A program made the translations under genes and the position numbers. A stretch of 34,268 nt of DNA, from assembly GCA_019113785.1 (NCBI GenBank), contig DXGT01000021.1:1-34268 (forward strand), given 5' to 3'. Below, one piece after another: positions 25,212-33,169 of this stretch. The notes under the pieces were generated by a model. That model was not told where the DNA came from, did no database searches, and saw only the letters and a list, made by a program, of their open reading frames with translations. Position 1 is the first letter of the stretch. Each line of letters starts with the position of its first letter. Source of the stretch: Candidatus Ruthenibacterium merdigallinarum. Lineage in GTDB: Bacteria; Bacillota; Clostridia; Oscillospirales; Ruminococcaceae.

Positions 25212-26222
25212 GTGAGCAAAAAGGAAAAAGAGCTTCAGGCGGCCAAGGCCGCGCAGGAAGCGAAATACGCCGCGGCCGCCGCTCCCTACACGCCGACGGC
25301 GGAGGATTTTACCTGGATCGGCTCGGACGCGTCCAGCCGCGAGGCCATCGCGCGCCCGTCCATCAGCTTCTGGCACGACGCCATGCGCCGCCTGTTCAAG
25401 AACAAGGTGGCCATCGTGTGCATGTTCGTGCTGGTCGCTATCATCCTGATGGCCATTTTCGTGCCCATGTTCAGCCCGTTCACCTATAACGAGCAGCACG
25501 TCACCCACGGCAACGCGCCCATGTTCACCGTCTGCGAGGACACGGGCCACATGCACCTGTGCGGCACCGACAACCTCGGGCGCGACCTCTTCGTGCGCCT
25601 GTGGGAGGGCGCGCGCGTGTCGCTGACCATCGCGTTCGTGGCCGTTATCGTCAACTGCGTCGTGGGCCTGACCTACGGCGGCGTGTCCGGCTACTTCGGC
25701 GGCTGGGTGGACAACATCATGATGCGTATCGTCGAGGTCATCAACGGCATCCCGTATATGATCGTCGTCATTTTGCTGATGATGATTTTGAAGCCCGGCA
25801 TGGGCGCCATCATCATCGCCTACTCGCTGGTGGGCTGGACGGGCATGGCGCGCCTCGTGCGCGGCCAGATCGTCGGCCTCAAGGAGCAGGAGTTCGTCAT
25901 CGCCGCCAAGGCGATGGGCGCAAAGCCCAGCCGCATCATCACAAAGCACCTGCTGCCCAACATTCTCAGCGTGGTCATCGTCAACATCACGTTGTCCATC
26001 CCGGGCGTCATCTTCTCCGAGGCGTTCCTGTCGTTCATCGGCCTGGGCGTGCCCATCCCGATGTCCTCGTGGGGCACACTGGCGAACGACGCCATCCTGG
26101 TGTTCCGCACGTATCCGATGCAGCTGTTCCTGCCGTCCATCTGCATCTGCTTGACGATGCTGGGCTTCAACCTGCTGGGCGACGCGCTGCGCGACGCCTT
26201 CGACCCGAAACTGAGGAGGTGA
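25212..26222 (+). CDS. oppC: peptide ABC importer permease, OppC type
   Basis: The 336-residue permease has a 50-residue cytoplasmic Lys/Ala-rich N-terminus (the OppC_N extension) before the first membrane segment KVAIVCMFVLVAIILMAIFV. The EAA coupling loop reads EFVIAAKAMGAKPSRII. The GTG at 25212 is chosen because AAAGGAG lies 8 bases upstream; a GTG at 25203 overlapping the oppB stop is less favoured. It pairs with OppB to form the translocation pore. oppD follows after 4 bases. Confidence 0.95.
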   Translation: MSKKEKELQAAKAAQEAKYAAAAAPYTPTAEDFTWIGSDASSREAIARPSISFWHDAMRRLFKNKVAIVCMFVLVAIILMAIFVPMFSPFTYNEQHVTHGNAPMFTVCEDTGHMHLCGTDNLGRDLFVRLWEGARVSLTIAFVAVIVNCVVGLTYGGVSGYFGGWVDNIMMRIVEVINGIPYMIVVILLMMILKPGMGAIIIAYSLVGWTGMARLVRGQIVGLKEQEFVIAAKAMGAKPSRIITKHLLPNILSVVIVNITLSIPGVIFSEAFLSFIGLGVPIPMSSWGTLANDAILVFRTYPMQLFLPSICICLTMLGFNLLGDALRDAFDPKLRR

Positions 26223-26226
26223 GCAC

Positions 26227-27228
26227 ATGGCTGACGTATTGAAGATCGAAGATCTGCACGTCTCGTTCGACACGTACGCCGGCGAGGTGCACGCGGTGCG
26301 CGGCGTCTCGCTGCACGTGGAGGAGGGCGAAGTGCTCGCCATCGTGGGCGAGTCCGGCTGCGGCAAATCCGTGACGGCGCAGACCATCATGAAGCTGAAC
26401 CCCATGCCCCCCGCCCGCATCAAGCAGGGCAAGATCGATCTGTGCGGCAAGGACATCGTCGCCGCCAGCGAAAAAGAGATGCAGGACATCCGCGGCCGCC
26501 TGGTGAGCATGATCTTCCAGGACCCGATGACCTGCCTGAACCCCACGATGAAGGTGGGCAAGCAGCTGACCGAGGCCATCCGCGAGCACCGCAAGCTCTC
26601 GACCGACGAGGCCAAGAAGGAGGCCGTGCGCCTGCTGGAGATGGTGCAGATCCCCAACGCGCCCGAGCGCGCCGAGCAGTATCCGCACGAGTACTCCGGC
26701 GGCATGCGCCAGCGCGCCATGATCGCCATGGCCATGAGCTGCGAGCCCAAGCTGCTGATCGCCGACGAGCCCACCACCGCGCTGGACGTGACCATCCAGG
26801 CGCAGATCATGCAGCTGATGGCCAAGGTGCGCGAGGAGACGGGCACCGCCATCATCCTGATCACGCACGATCTGGGCGTGGTGGCCAACCTGGCCGACCG
26901 CGTGGCCGTGATGTACGCCGGCAAGATCGTCGAGACCGGCACGGCCGAGGACATTTTCTACCGTCCCAAGCACCCGTACACGCAGGCGCTGCTGCGCAGC
27001 CTGCCCACCGTGGACACCGACCGCTCGGAGAAGCTGGTGTCCATTGCGGGCACCCCGCCGGATTTGTTCTCGCCGCCCGCCGGCTGCGAGTTCGCCAGCC
27101 GCTGCGAGCACTGCATGAAGGTGTGCAAAAAGCACGTTCCCCCCACGTACAGCTTCGGCGAGCTGCATAAGGCGGCCTGCTGGCGGCTGCATCCCGACTT
27201 TCCGGGCCAGCAGAAGGAGGGCAAGTGA
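26227..27228 (+). CDS. oppD: peptide ABC importer ATPase, OppD type
   Basis: The 333-residue ATPase has Walker A GESGCGKS (about 41-48), Q-loop FQDPM, ABC signature YSGGMRQR (about 157-164), Walker B LLIADEPTTALD and the H-loop histidine in LITHDLGVV. The C-terminal extension has the cysteine-rich CEFASRCEHCMKVC motif of peptide-importer ATPases, which in some family members binds an iron-sulfur cluster. GGAGG overlaps the oppC stop. It ends one base into oppF. Confidence 0.96.
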   Translation: MADVLKIEDLHVSFDTYAGEVHAVRGVSLHVEEGEVLAIVGESGCGKSVTAQTIMKLNPMPPARIKQGKIDLCGKDIVAASEKEMQDIRGRLVSMIFQDPMTCLNPTMKVGKQLTEAIREHRKLSTDEAKKEAVRLLEMVQIPNAPERAEQYPHEYSGGMRQRAMIAMAMSCEPKLLIADEPTTALDVTIQAQIMQLMAKVREETGTAIILITHDLGVVANLADRVAVMYAGKIVETGTAEDIFYRPKHPYTQALLRSLPTVDTDRSEKLVSIAGTPPDLFSPPAGCEFASRCEHCMKVCKKHVPPTYSFGELHKAACWRLHPDFPGQQKEGK

Positions 27229-28208
27229 TGGCTGATACGAACAACCGGCAGGCCCTCGTTTCGCTGGAGGGCATCTGCAAATACTTCAACGTCGGCCCCG
27301 GCAAAACGCTGAAGGCCGTGGACGGCATCACGATGAACATCTACAAGGGCGAGACCCTGGGCGTCGTGGGCGAGTCCGGCTGCGGCAAATCCACGCTGGG
27401 GCGCGTGGTGATGGGCATCTATCACCCCACCAAGGGCAAGATCTCCTACAGCGGCAAAGAGGTGGACCTGAAAAAGACGAAGGACCGCTTCGAGTATTCG
27501 AAGAAGGCGCAGATCGTCTTTCAGGACCCGTACGCCTCGCTGAACCCGCGCATGACCGTCGGCGACATCATCGCCGAGGGCATGGAGATCCACAACATGT
27601 ACGACAAGGCAAAGCGTCAGCAGCGCGTGTATGAGCTGCTGGAGACCGTGGGCCTCAACAAGGAGCACGCGAACCGCTTCCCGCACGAGTTTTCGGGCGG
27701 CCAGCGCCAGCGCATCGGCATCGCCCGCGCCCTGGCCATCGAGCCGGAGTTCCTCGTGTGCGACGAGCCGATCTCCGCGCTGGACGTGTCCATCCAGAGC
27801 CAGGTCATCAACCTGCTCAAGGAATTGCAGGAGCGCCTGGGCCTGACGTATATGTTCATCGCGCACGATCTGAACATCGTCAAATACATCTCCGACCGCA
27901 TCGCCGTGATGTACCTGGGCAACCTGGTGGAGATGGCGGACTCCGACGAGCTGTACACGCACACGCTGCACCCCTACAGCCAGGCGCTGCTGGCCAGCGT
28001 GCCCATCCCCGACCCCGACCGCGAGGCCCAGAAGAAGGCGCGCGTGCTGTCGGGCGATGTGCCCAGCCCCATCAACCCCAAGCCCGGCTGCAAATTTGCC
28101 GGCCGCTGCCCGCACGCCACCGACCGCTGCCGCGCCGAGACCCCGGCGCTGCGCGAGGTGCGCCCGCATCACTTTGTGGCGTGCCATCTGGTGGAAAAGG
28201 AAGGCTGA
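27228..28208 (+). CDS. oppF: peptide ABC importer ATPase, OppF type
   Basis: The 326-residue ATPase starts MADTNNRQALVSLEGICKYF at the ATG that shares one base with the oppD stop (TGATG), with AAGGAGG 7 bases upstream. It has Walker A GESGCGKST, Q-loop FQDPYASLNPRMTV, ABC signature FSGGQRQR, Walker B LVCDEPISALD and H-loop IAHDLN. The C-terminal part has the family's cysteine-containing motif CKFAGRCPHATDRC. It forms the asymmetric ATPase pair with OppD. A strong terminator follows. Confidence 0.96.
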   Translation: MADTNNRQALVSLEGICKYFNVGPGKTLKAVDGITMNIYKGETLGVVGESGCGKSTLGRVVMGIYHPTKGKISYSGKEVDLKKTKDRFEYSKKAQIVFQDPYASLNPRMTVGDIIAEGMEIHNMYDKAKRQQRVYELLETVGLNKEHANRFPHEFSGGQRQRIGIARALAIEPEFLVCDEPISALDVSIQSQVINLLKELQERLGLTYMFIAHDLNIVKYISDRIAVMYLGNLVEMADSDELYTHTLHPYSQALLASVPIPDPDREAQKKARVLSGDVPSPINPKPGCKFAGRCPHATDRCRAETPALREVRPHHFVACHLVEKEG

Positions 28209-28254
28209 CAGGCCGCCCCCGCGTTTCTGCGCGGAAACATCCAAAGAAAAACGG

Positions 28255-28296
28255 GCCGCCGCCCGCGCTTACAAAAAGCGCGGGCGGCGGCTTTTT
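28255..28296 (+). terminator. terminator of the peptide-importer operon
   Basis: GCCGCCGCCCGCGCTT pairs perfectly with AAGCGCGGGCGGCGGC across a 5-base loop, followed by TTTTT. Confidence 0.92.
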
Positions 28297-28362
28297 GCGC
28301 GCCGTTTGACACGGATTTTACAAAAGGGAGAAACGCGACGCTTTCAACGCGGTGTAAAACCC

Positions 28363-28380
28363 TGTGGAAACTGTGGAAAA
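28363..28380 (-). other. two tandem DnaA boxes outside the origin
   Basis: TGTGGAAAC and TGTGGAAAA are directly adjacent with no spacer, in a non-coding gap about 16 kb from the origin. The second is a perfect TTTTCCACA box and the first matches the variant boxes at 10444 and 10560. They lie about 90 bases upstream of the MarR-gene promoter. Confidence 0.7.
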
Positions 28381-28444
28381 CTTGCCGCCAAAAGAGGAAA
28401 ACACACCCAAAAGCGCAAAAAAGCGACAAAAATGCGCGGAGATA

Positions 28445-28473
28445 ATTGATTTTGTCAATCAGCGCGCTATAAT
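28445..28473 (+). promoter_or_regulatory. promoter of the MarR-flavodoxin pair with overlapping operator-like palindrome
   Basis: TTGATT (-35, 28446-28451) and TATAAT (-10, 28468-28473) are 16 bases apart. ATTGA TTTTG TCAAT (28445-28459) overlaps the -35, the sort of short palindrome MarR dimers bind. Autorepression is likely but inferred. Confidence 0.65.
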
Positions 28474-28523
28474 AAGGGAAAGCGGCCGCCCGGCGGGCGG
28501 CAAGGCAAAGGGAGAGGATCGCA

Positions 28524-28967
28524 GTGGAACACACACTGGCGTATTTTGTGGGCGCGATGAAGGCCGACCTCGAGCAGTACTGCCGCGCGCAGCTGCGCGC
28601 CGAGGGGCTCACGCGCGGGCAGCTGTATTTTCTTTTGTACATCGTCAAGCGGCCGGGTTGCTCGCCCGGGCAGGCCGCGGCGGCGCTGATGGCGGACGCG
28701 GGGCAGGCCACGCGCACCATCGACAAGCTGGTGCAGTGCGGCTGTGTGGAGCGCAGCCGCGACCGCAGCGACCGGCGCGCCGTCGTGCTGTACGCCACGC
28801 AGCGCGGGCGCGAGGTGTACGAGCGCGCGCTGGCGCAGTTCCACAGCTGGGACGACGAGATGATGCAGACGCTGAGCGAGCCGCAGCGCGAGACGTTGCA
28901 GGCGTGCATGACCAGCCTGATGGACACGCACCGCGAGCGCATTGCCGCGCAGGAGGAAGCGCGATGA
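28524..28967 (+). CDS. MarR-family transcriptional regulator
   Basis: A 147-residue winged-helix protein. The central part (about 30-100) has LTRGQLYFLLYIVKRPGCSP, then AGQATRTIDKLVQCGCVERS and RDRSDRRAVVLYATQRGREV, the last being the characteristic D-x-R-DRR wing of MarR proteins. N- and C-terminal helices would form the dimer. GTG start at 28524 with AGGGAGAGG 6 bases upstream. It overlaps the flavodoxin gene as ATGA, so both are made together. The ligand is unknown. Confidence 0.95.
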   Translation: MEHTLAYFVGAMKADLEQYCRAQLRAEGLTRGQLYFLLYIVKRPGCSPGQAAAALMADAGQATRTIDKLVQCGCVERSRDRSDRRAVVLYATQRGREVYERALAQFHSWDDEMMQTLSEPQRETLQACMTSLMDTHRERIAAQEEAR

Positions 28968-29491
28968 CGGCGGCCGTGGTGTTCTCCAGCCGCACGGGCA
29001 ATACGCGCCGGCTGGCCGAGTGTGTGCGCGACGCGCTGGGCGGGCGCTGCGTGTACTTCGGCGCGCCCGACGCGGCCGCCCTCGCGGCGGACGTCGTCTA
29101 TGTGGGCTTCTGGACGGATAAGGGGACGGCGGACGAGGAGTCGGCCGCGTTTTTCCCACAGCTGGCCGGCAAGACGGTGCGCCTGTTCGGCACGGCGGGC
29201 TTCGGCGGCTCGCAGGCGTATTTTGACGCCATCGCCGCGCGCGTGCGCGGCGCGCTGGGCGAAAACTGCCGCGTGCTGGACGCGTTTTTGTGCCAGGGCC
29301 GCATGCCGGCCCCCGTGCGCGCACGCTGGGCCGCGGCGCTGGAAAAAGACCCCGCCGACGCGCGCGCAAAGCAGATGGTGGAAAACTTTGACGCGGCGCT
29401 GTCCCACCCGGACGAGGCCGACCTTGCGGCGCTGCGCCGCTGGGTGGAAAAGGGCGCGGACGGGGAACTTTCCCCCGAGAGCGCGCCGTGA
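28964..29491 (+). CDS. flavodoxin-family protein
   Basis: A 175-residue protein with an FMN-binding flavodoxin start: VVFSSRTGNTRRLAECV, whose SSRTGNT (8-14) is the phosphate-binding loop. The next conserved parts are YVGFWTDKG and LFGTAGFGGSQAYF, which fit flavodoxin-like proteins of gut Clostridia. The C-terminal third is longer than in classic flavodoxins. It probably transfers electrons using FMN. The ATG overlaps the MarR stop by four bases. A flavodoxin beside a MarR regulator recalls the bilQ-bilS part of the bilirubin-reductase cluster, but no bilR-type reductase is present in this window, so the assignment is open. Confidence 0.9.
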   Translation: MTAAVVFSSRTGNTRRLAECVRDALGGRCVYFGAPDAAALAADVVYVGFWTDKGTADEESAAFFPQLAGKTVRLFGTAGFGGSQAYFDAIAARVRGALGENCRVLDAFLCQGRMPAPVRARWAAALEKDPADARAKQMVENFDAALSHPDEADLAALRRWVEKGADGELSPESAP

Positions 29492-29523
29492 GGCGGCCCG
29501 GTAAGAGCAAAGCCGCAAAAAGC

Positions 29524-29577
29524 GCAAATGGATATAGAAATGCAAACGGACGAGGAAACGCAAACGGACGCGGAAAA
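29524..29577. repeat. three 18-bp imperfect tandem repeats
   Basis: Units begin GCAAATGGATATAGAAAT (29524-29541), then GCAAACGGACGAGGAAAC and GCAAACGGACGCGGAAAA. The second and third differ at two positions. They lie between the flavodoxin stop and its terminator and are probably untranslated. Confidence 0.65.
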
Positions 29578-29584
29578 AGCGGCC

Positions 29585-29628
29585 GGCCCTCCAAAGAAGC
29601 GCAGGCTTCCTTTGGAGGGCCGTTTTTT
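29585..29628 (+). terminator. terminator after the flavodoxin gene
   Basis: GGCCCTCCAAAGAAGC pairs with GCTTCCTTTGGAGGGCC (one bulged base) and is followed by GTTTTTT. The remaining bases to 29781 show no gene or clear terminator for the convergent operon. Confidence 0.88.
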
Positions 29629-29781
29629 CGTTTGCCGGCGTCAGGCGGGGCATTTTGCGGCGGCCGCACCTGTAAAACGAAAGCGGACACTCATAAAAGC
29701 GTGTGTTTGCGGCGCCCGCACGATCTTCGACTTTTTGCGCGCGGCTGCGCGCAAGCGGCCCGTTGCCAGCGAAGGGCACAT

Positions 29782-30168
29782 TCAGCGGCCGCCCGATCCG
29801 TTTTCGTCCGCCGCGTCCAGTGCGTCCATCGCGCGCGTGGCGACGAGATCGGCTCCTGTGCCCGCGACGTCGGCGGCGATGCGCTGCCCGGCTTTGACGG
29901 GCGCGTGCGCGCACAGCTTCGCGGCCTCGTCCATCACGTCGAACAGGCGCTCCTTCGGCACGGGCGCATTGGTGCGCACCGGCAGCCGGCGGTGCACGCC
30001 GCCCTCGATGCGCACAGTCGTCGTCAGCGTGCGCACGGGGTGCGTCAGCTCGGCTCTGGCATATTCCGCGCCGCGGGGGCAGGCGTTGCCCGTCACGGTG
30101 AACGGCGGGCCGGCCTCGGCCCGCAGGCGGCAGCCCTTGGGGCAGGTGATGCAGATCAGCTCCTTCAT
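29782..30168 (-). CDS. DUF1667 protein of the FAD-oxidoreductase operon
   Basis: A 128-residue protein starting MKELICITCPKGCRLRAEAG, then VTGNACPRGAEYARAELTHP, VRTLTTTVRI and PVRTNAPVPKERLFDVM, matching DUF1667. The cysteines CITC/GC/AC could bind a metal or iron-sulfur cluster. DUF1667 genes usually follow the two FAD oxidoreductases of the glycerol-3-phosphate dehydrogenase-like clusters of Firmicutes, as here. The start overlaps the upstream oxidoreductase stop as ATGA. The role within the complex is unknown. Confidence 0.92.
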   Translation of the reverse strand: MKELICITCPKGCRLRAEAGPPFTVTGNACPRGAEYARAELTHPVRTLTTTVRIEGGVHRRLPVRTNAPVPKERLFDVMDEAAKLCAHAPVKAGQRIAADVAGTGADLVATRAMDALDAADENGSGGR

Positions 30169-31439
30169 GCGCGCACCTCCTTCGCTGCGACGGTCAGCGG
30201 GCCGCAGGCCCCCTCCAGCAGCTTTTGGGGCAGGGCGATGTGCTCCATCTCGCCCGGGGCCAGCCGCGGGCGGGCAAAGCGCGCCAGCTGGCGGCCCGCG
30301 CCGTCCGTCACGGTGATGTGCGCTTCGCCCATCGGGCTGCGCACCCGGAAAAAGACCTCCGCCGGGCCCTCCAGCGCGCCGGGGTGCAACGTCTGCGGCA
30401 CGGTGTAGCCGACGCCCTCGCCCGCGCACAGCGCCAAGGCCCCGCCGGTTTCGCCGCCGCCGGAGAGCACCCAGCGCGCGGCCGCGCGGCCCGCGCGCTC
30501 GCTCTCGGCCGAAACGTAGTCGGCCAGGTCGTGCACGTGCAGCACGTTGCCGCACGCAAAAATGCCGGGGATGCTCGTCTGCATGTCCTCGCCAACGGCC
30601 GCTCCCTTTGTGCGCTCGTCCATCTGCGCGCCGGCGGCGCGCGTCAATTCATTCTCCGGGATCAGCCCCACGCTGAGCAGCACGGTGTCGCACTCGAACA
30701 CGCGCTCGGTGCCGGGGATGGGCGCGCGGTCGGGGCCCACCTCGCTCACCACGACGCTCTCCACGCGGCCGCGCCCGCGGATGTCGGTGATGGTGTGCGA
30801 GAGGTACAGCGGGATATCGAAATCCTCAAGGCACTGCACGATGTTGCGCACAAGCCCGCCCGAATAGGGCATCACCTCCACGCAGGCCAGCACTTTCGCG
30901 CCCTCCAGCGTCAGGCGGCGCGCCATGATGAGGCCGATGTCGCCGGAGCCGAGGATCACCGCGCGCCGGCCTACCAGCAGCCCCTCCATGTTCAAAAGGC
31001 GCTGCGCCGCGCCGGCGGTGTACACGCCGGCCGGGCGCTGGCCCGGGATGGAGATGGCCCCGCGCGTGCGCTCGCGGCAGCCCATCGCCAGCACGACGGC
31101 CCGCGTCTCGAGCGCCTCGGCGCCGCGCGCCGCGCTCAGCGTGCGCACGGTGTGCGGCGCGCCGCCGGCCCCGGGCTGCACGGCCAGCACCATCGTGTCC
31201 AGCCGCACCTCCACGCCCGTGGCGGCCAGCTGTTCGATGAAGCGGCCCGCGTATTCCGGGCCGGTGAGCTCCTCGCCGAAGCGGTGCAGGCCGAAGCCGT
31301 TGTGGATGCACTGATTTAAAATGCCGCCGAGCTCACAGTCCCGCTCGAGGAGCAGGATGCGCCGCAAACCCGCCTGCCATGCGGCCTGCGCGGCGGCCAG
31401 CCCCGCGGGCCCGCCGCCGATCACGATCAGTTCATACAT
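30165..31439 (-). CDS. NAD(P)/FAD-dependent oxidoreductase (second subunit of a GlpA-like set)
   Basis: The 424-residue flavoprotein begins MYELIVIGGGPAGLAAAQAA, the FAD dinucleotide-binding motif at 8-13. CELGGILNQCIHNGFGLHRF follows, typical of this subclass. A second Rossmann motif (VILGSGDIGLIMARRL) should bind NAD(P)H, and FACGNVLHVHDLADYVS near the C-terminal third is the FAD-contacting region. The ATG at 31439 is chosen over a long upstream extension that overlaps the previous gene. It overlaps the upstream gene by 8 bases and DUF1667 by four. It may pass electrons from the GlpA-like dehydrogenase to NAD(P) or another acceptor (inference). Confidence 0.93.
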   Translation of the reverse strand: MYELIVIGGGPAGLAAAQAAWQAGLRRILLLERDCELGGILNQCIHNGFGLHRFGEELTGPEYAGRFIEQLAATGVEVRLDTMVLAVQPGAGGAPHTVRTLSAARGAEALETRAVVLAMGCRERTRGAISIPGQRPAGVYTAGAAQRLLNMEGLLVGRRAVILGSGDIGLIMARRLTLEGAKVLACVEVMPYSGGLVRNIVQCLEDFDIPLYLSHTITDIRGRGRVESVVVSEVGPDRAPIPGTERVFECDTVLLSVGLIPENELTRAAGAQMDERTKGAAVGEDMQTSIPGIFACGNVLHVHDLADYVSAESERAGRAAARWVLSGGGETGGALALCAGEGVGYTVPQTLHPGALEGPAEVFFRVRSPMGEAHITVTDGAGRQLARFARPRLAPGEMEHIALPQKLLEGACGPLTVAAKEVRA

Positions 31440-32889
31440 CGTTTGCACCGCCTTTCCCGCGGCCCGCTTCGCCGCACACCATCCACGAGCCGGGCTGCTC
31501 GAGCAGCACTTCCTCGGGTGGGATGCCCAGCTCGCGCGCGATGATGGCCTGCACACGCGGGCCGCAGAAGCCGCCCTGGCAGCGGCCCATGCCGGCGTAG
31601 CAGCGCCGCTTGACGCCGTTCACCGTCGTCGCGGGCACCGGGCCGCGCAGCGCCGCCGCGATCTCGCCCTCGGTGACGCTCTCGCACCGGCAGACCACGC
31701 GGCCGTAGCGCGCGTCCTCGCGGATCAGTTCGTCCAGCGCCCGCTGCGAGAGATCCTTTACGCGGATGACCTTCCGCTCGTCGCAAAAAACGGCCCTGGG
31801 GCGCAGATCCAGCCCGGCCTCGGCCAGCATCTCGGCCGCCAGCTTGCCGATGGCCGGCGCGCTGGACAGCCCCGGCGACTTGATGCCCGCCAGATCGAGG
31901 AAGGCGGGCCAGCGCTCGCTGCGCTCGATGATGAAATCGTCCCGGTCGCTGTTCGCGCGCACGCCGCTGAAGTTGCGGATGTTGCGGTCGAACCGCAGGC
32001 CCGGCACGCTCAAAAGCGCCTTTTCACGCACCTCGGCAAGGCCGGCGGCGGTGCTGCCGACATCGTGCCGGTCGGGCGTGTCCTCGGCGTTCGGGCCCAC
32101 GATCAAATTTCCGTGCACCGTGGGCGACACCAGCACGCCCTTGCCCTGCGGGCCGGGGCACTGGAACACGACGTGGCGCACAAGGGCGGCCTCGCTTTTG
32201 TCCATCAGATAGTATTCGCCGCGGCTGGGGCGGATCTCGAACGAGGGAGCCTCCAGCATCGCGTGCACGCGGTCGGCGTCGACGCCCGCGGCGTTCACAA
32301 GATAGCGCGTCTCAAACCGGCCGCGCGGCGTCGTCACGCAAAAGCCGCCCGCCTCCAGCGGCTCGATGGCCGTGACGGGGTGCTGCAAAAACAGCTCGGC
32401 GCCGTTGCGCACGGCCGTCTGCGCCATGGCCAGCGCAAAGCCCCACGGGTCGACGACGCCGGCCGAGGGCGCGTACAGTGCGCCGGCGGCCGTCTCGGCC
32501 AGGTTCGGCTCCGCCGCGCGCACCTCGCCTTGGCGCAGCAGGCGCAGGCCCGGCACGCCGTTTGCGGTGCCGCGCCAGTACAGTTCCTCCAAAAGGGGCA
32601 TCTGGTCCTCGTGCAGCGCCGCCACCAGCGAGCCGATGCGCGCAAACGGCACGTCCAGCTTTTCGCAGATCTCGCCGGCCATGGCGTTGCCCTCCACGTT
32701 CAGGCGCGCCATCAGCGTGCCCGGCGCGGGGTCGTACCCGGCGTGGATGATGGCGCTGTTGGCCTTGGTGGCGCCGCAGGCGACGTCGTTATTTGCCTCC
32801 AGCACGGCCAGGCGCACGTCAAAGCGCGCCAGATGATAAGCGGCCGCGGCGCCCGTGACGCCGCAGCCGATGACGATGACGTCATACAT
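31432..32889 (-). CDS. GlpA-like FAD-dependent dehydrogenase with BFD-type [2Fe-2S] domain
   Basis: The 485-residue protein begins MYDVIVIGCGVTGAAAAYHL, an FAD-binding motif (8-13) of the DAO/glycerol-3-phosphate dehydrogenase class. SAIIHAGYDPAPGTL and SAGVVDPWGFALA are typical of GlpA/LhgO-like enzymes. The C-terminal part has CRCESVTEGEI (C400, C402) and GRCQGGFCGP (C437, C442), the four ligands of a BFD-type [2Fe-2S] cluster. It probably oxidises glycerol-3-phosphate or a related hydroxy acid; the substrate is not certain. The ATG at 32889 has GGAGG 8 bases upstream. It is first in a three-gene operon with overlapping starts. Confidence 0.93.
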   Translation of the reverse strand: MYDVIVIGCGVTGAAAAYHLARFDVRLAVLEANNDVACGATKANSAIIHAGYDPAPGTLMARLNVEGNAMAGEICEKLDVPFARIGSLVAALHEDQMPLLEELYWRGTANGVPGLRLLRQGEVRAAEPNLAETAAGALYAPSAGVVDPWGFALAMAQTAVRNGAELFLQHPVTAIEPLEAGGFCVTTPRGRFETRYLVNAAGVDADRVHAMLEAPSFEIRPSRGEYYLMDKSEAALVRHVVFQCPGPQGKGVLVSPTVHGNLIVGPNAEDTPDRHDVGSTAAGLAEVREKALLSVPGLRFDRNIRNFSGVRANSDRDDFIIERSERWPAFLDLAGIKSPGLSSAPAIGKLAAEMLAEAGLDLRPRAVFCDERKVIRVKDLSQRALDELIREDARYGRVVCRCESVTEGEIAAALRGPVPATTVNGVKRRCYAGMGRCQGGFCGPRVQAIIARELGIPPEEVLLEQPGSWMVCGEAGRGKGGANDV

Positions 32890-32940
32890 CGGCCTGTCCT
32901 CCTCACGGCCGCCGGCGGGCGGCCACATCCTGTTGTCTGT

Positions 32941-32970
32941 ATCTTAGCATCGCGTGCGCGGCAGTGTCAA
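32941..32970 (-). promoter_or_regulatory. promoter of the GlpA-like operon
   Basis: TTGACA (32965-32970) and TAAGAT (32941-32946) on the minus strand with an 18-base spacer, about 50 bases upstream of the GlpA-like start. Confidence 0.75.
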
Positions 32971-33099
32971 CGAAGCGGGCGGGATTCATCAAATCCGCCA
33001 AAAGCAGCGGTTTTGTTTTGTGCGCTTTCCATCACTCGGCCGATTTTGCCGCCGCCACATTTTTTTGCTGCGCGCGGGGTTTCCTTTTGGGCCTGATTC

Positions 33100-33142
33100 T
33101 GCTATGATAGGTTGCATCGGGGCTCTGTCCCCGCCGTTTTTT
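33100..33142 (+). promoter_or_regulatory. extended -10 promoter and leader hairpin of the MATE gene
   Basis: TGCTATGAT (33100-33108) is an extended -10 box with a poor -35. Ten bases later CGGGG CTCTGT CCCCG (33118-33133) is followed by CCGTTTTTT, a terminator-like hairpin ahead of the MATE gene. It lies very close to the likely transcript start, so attenuation is only a possibility. Confidence 0.5.
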
Positions 33143-33169
33143 CACCGTTTTGCAGGGAGGCATTTTGCA

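Noticed and set aside
25113-26954. 613-residue minus-strand frame opposite oppC and oppD
   Set aside because: It spans two well-supported genes on the other strand and shows only reverse-complement composition.
29528-30316. Plus-strand frame starting in the 18-bp repeats
   Set aside because: It runs through the flavodoxin terminator and then opposite the DUF1667 gene; no motif is seen.
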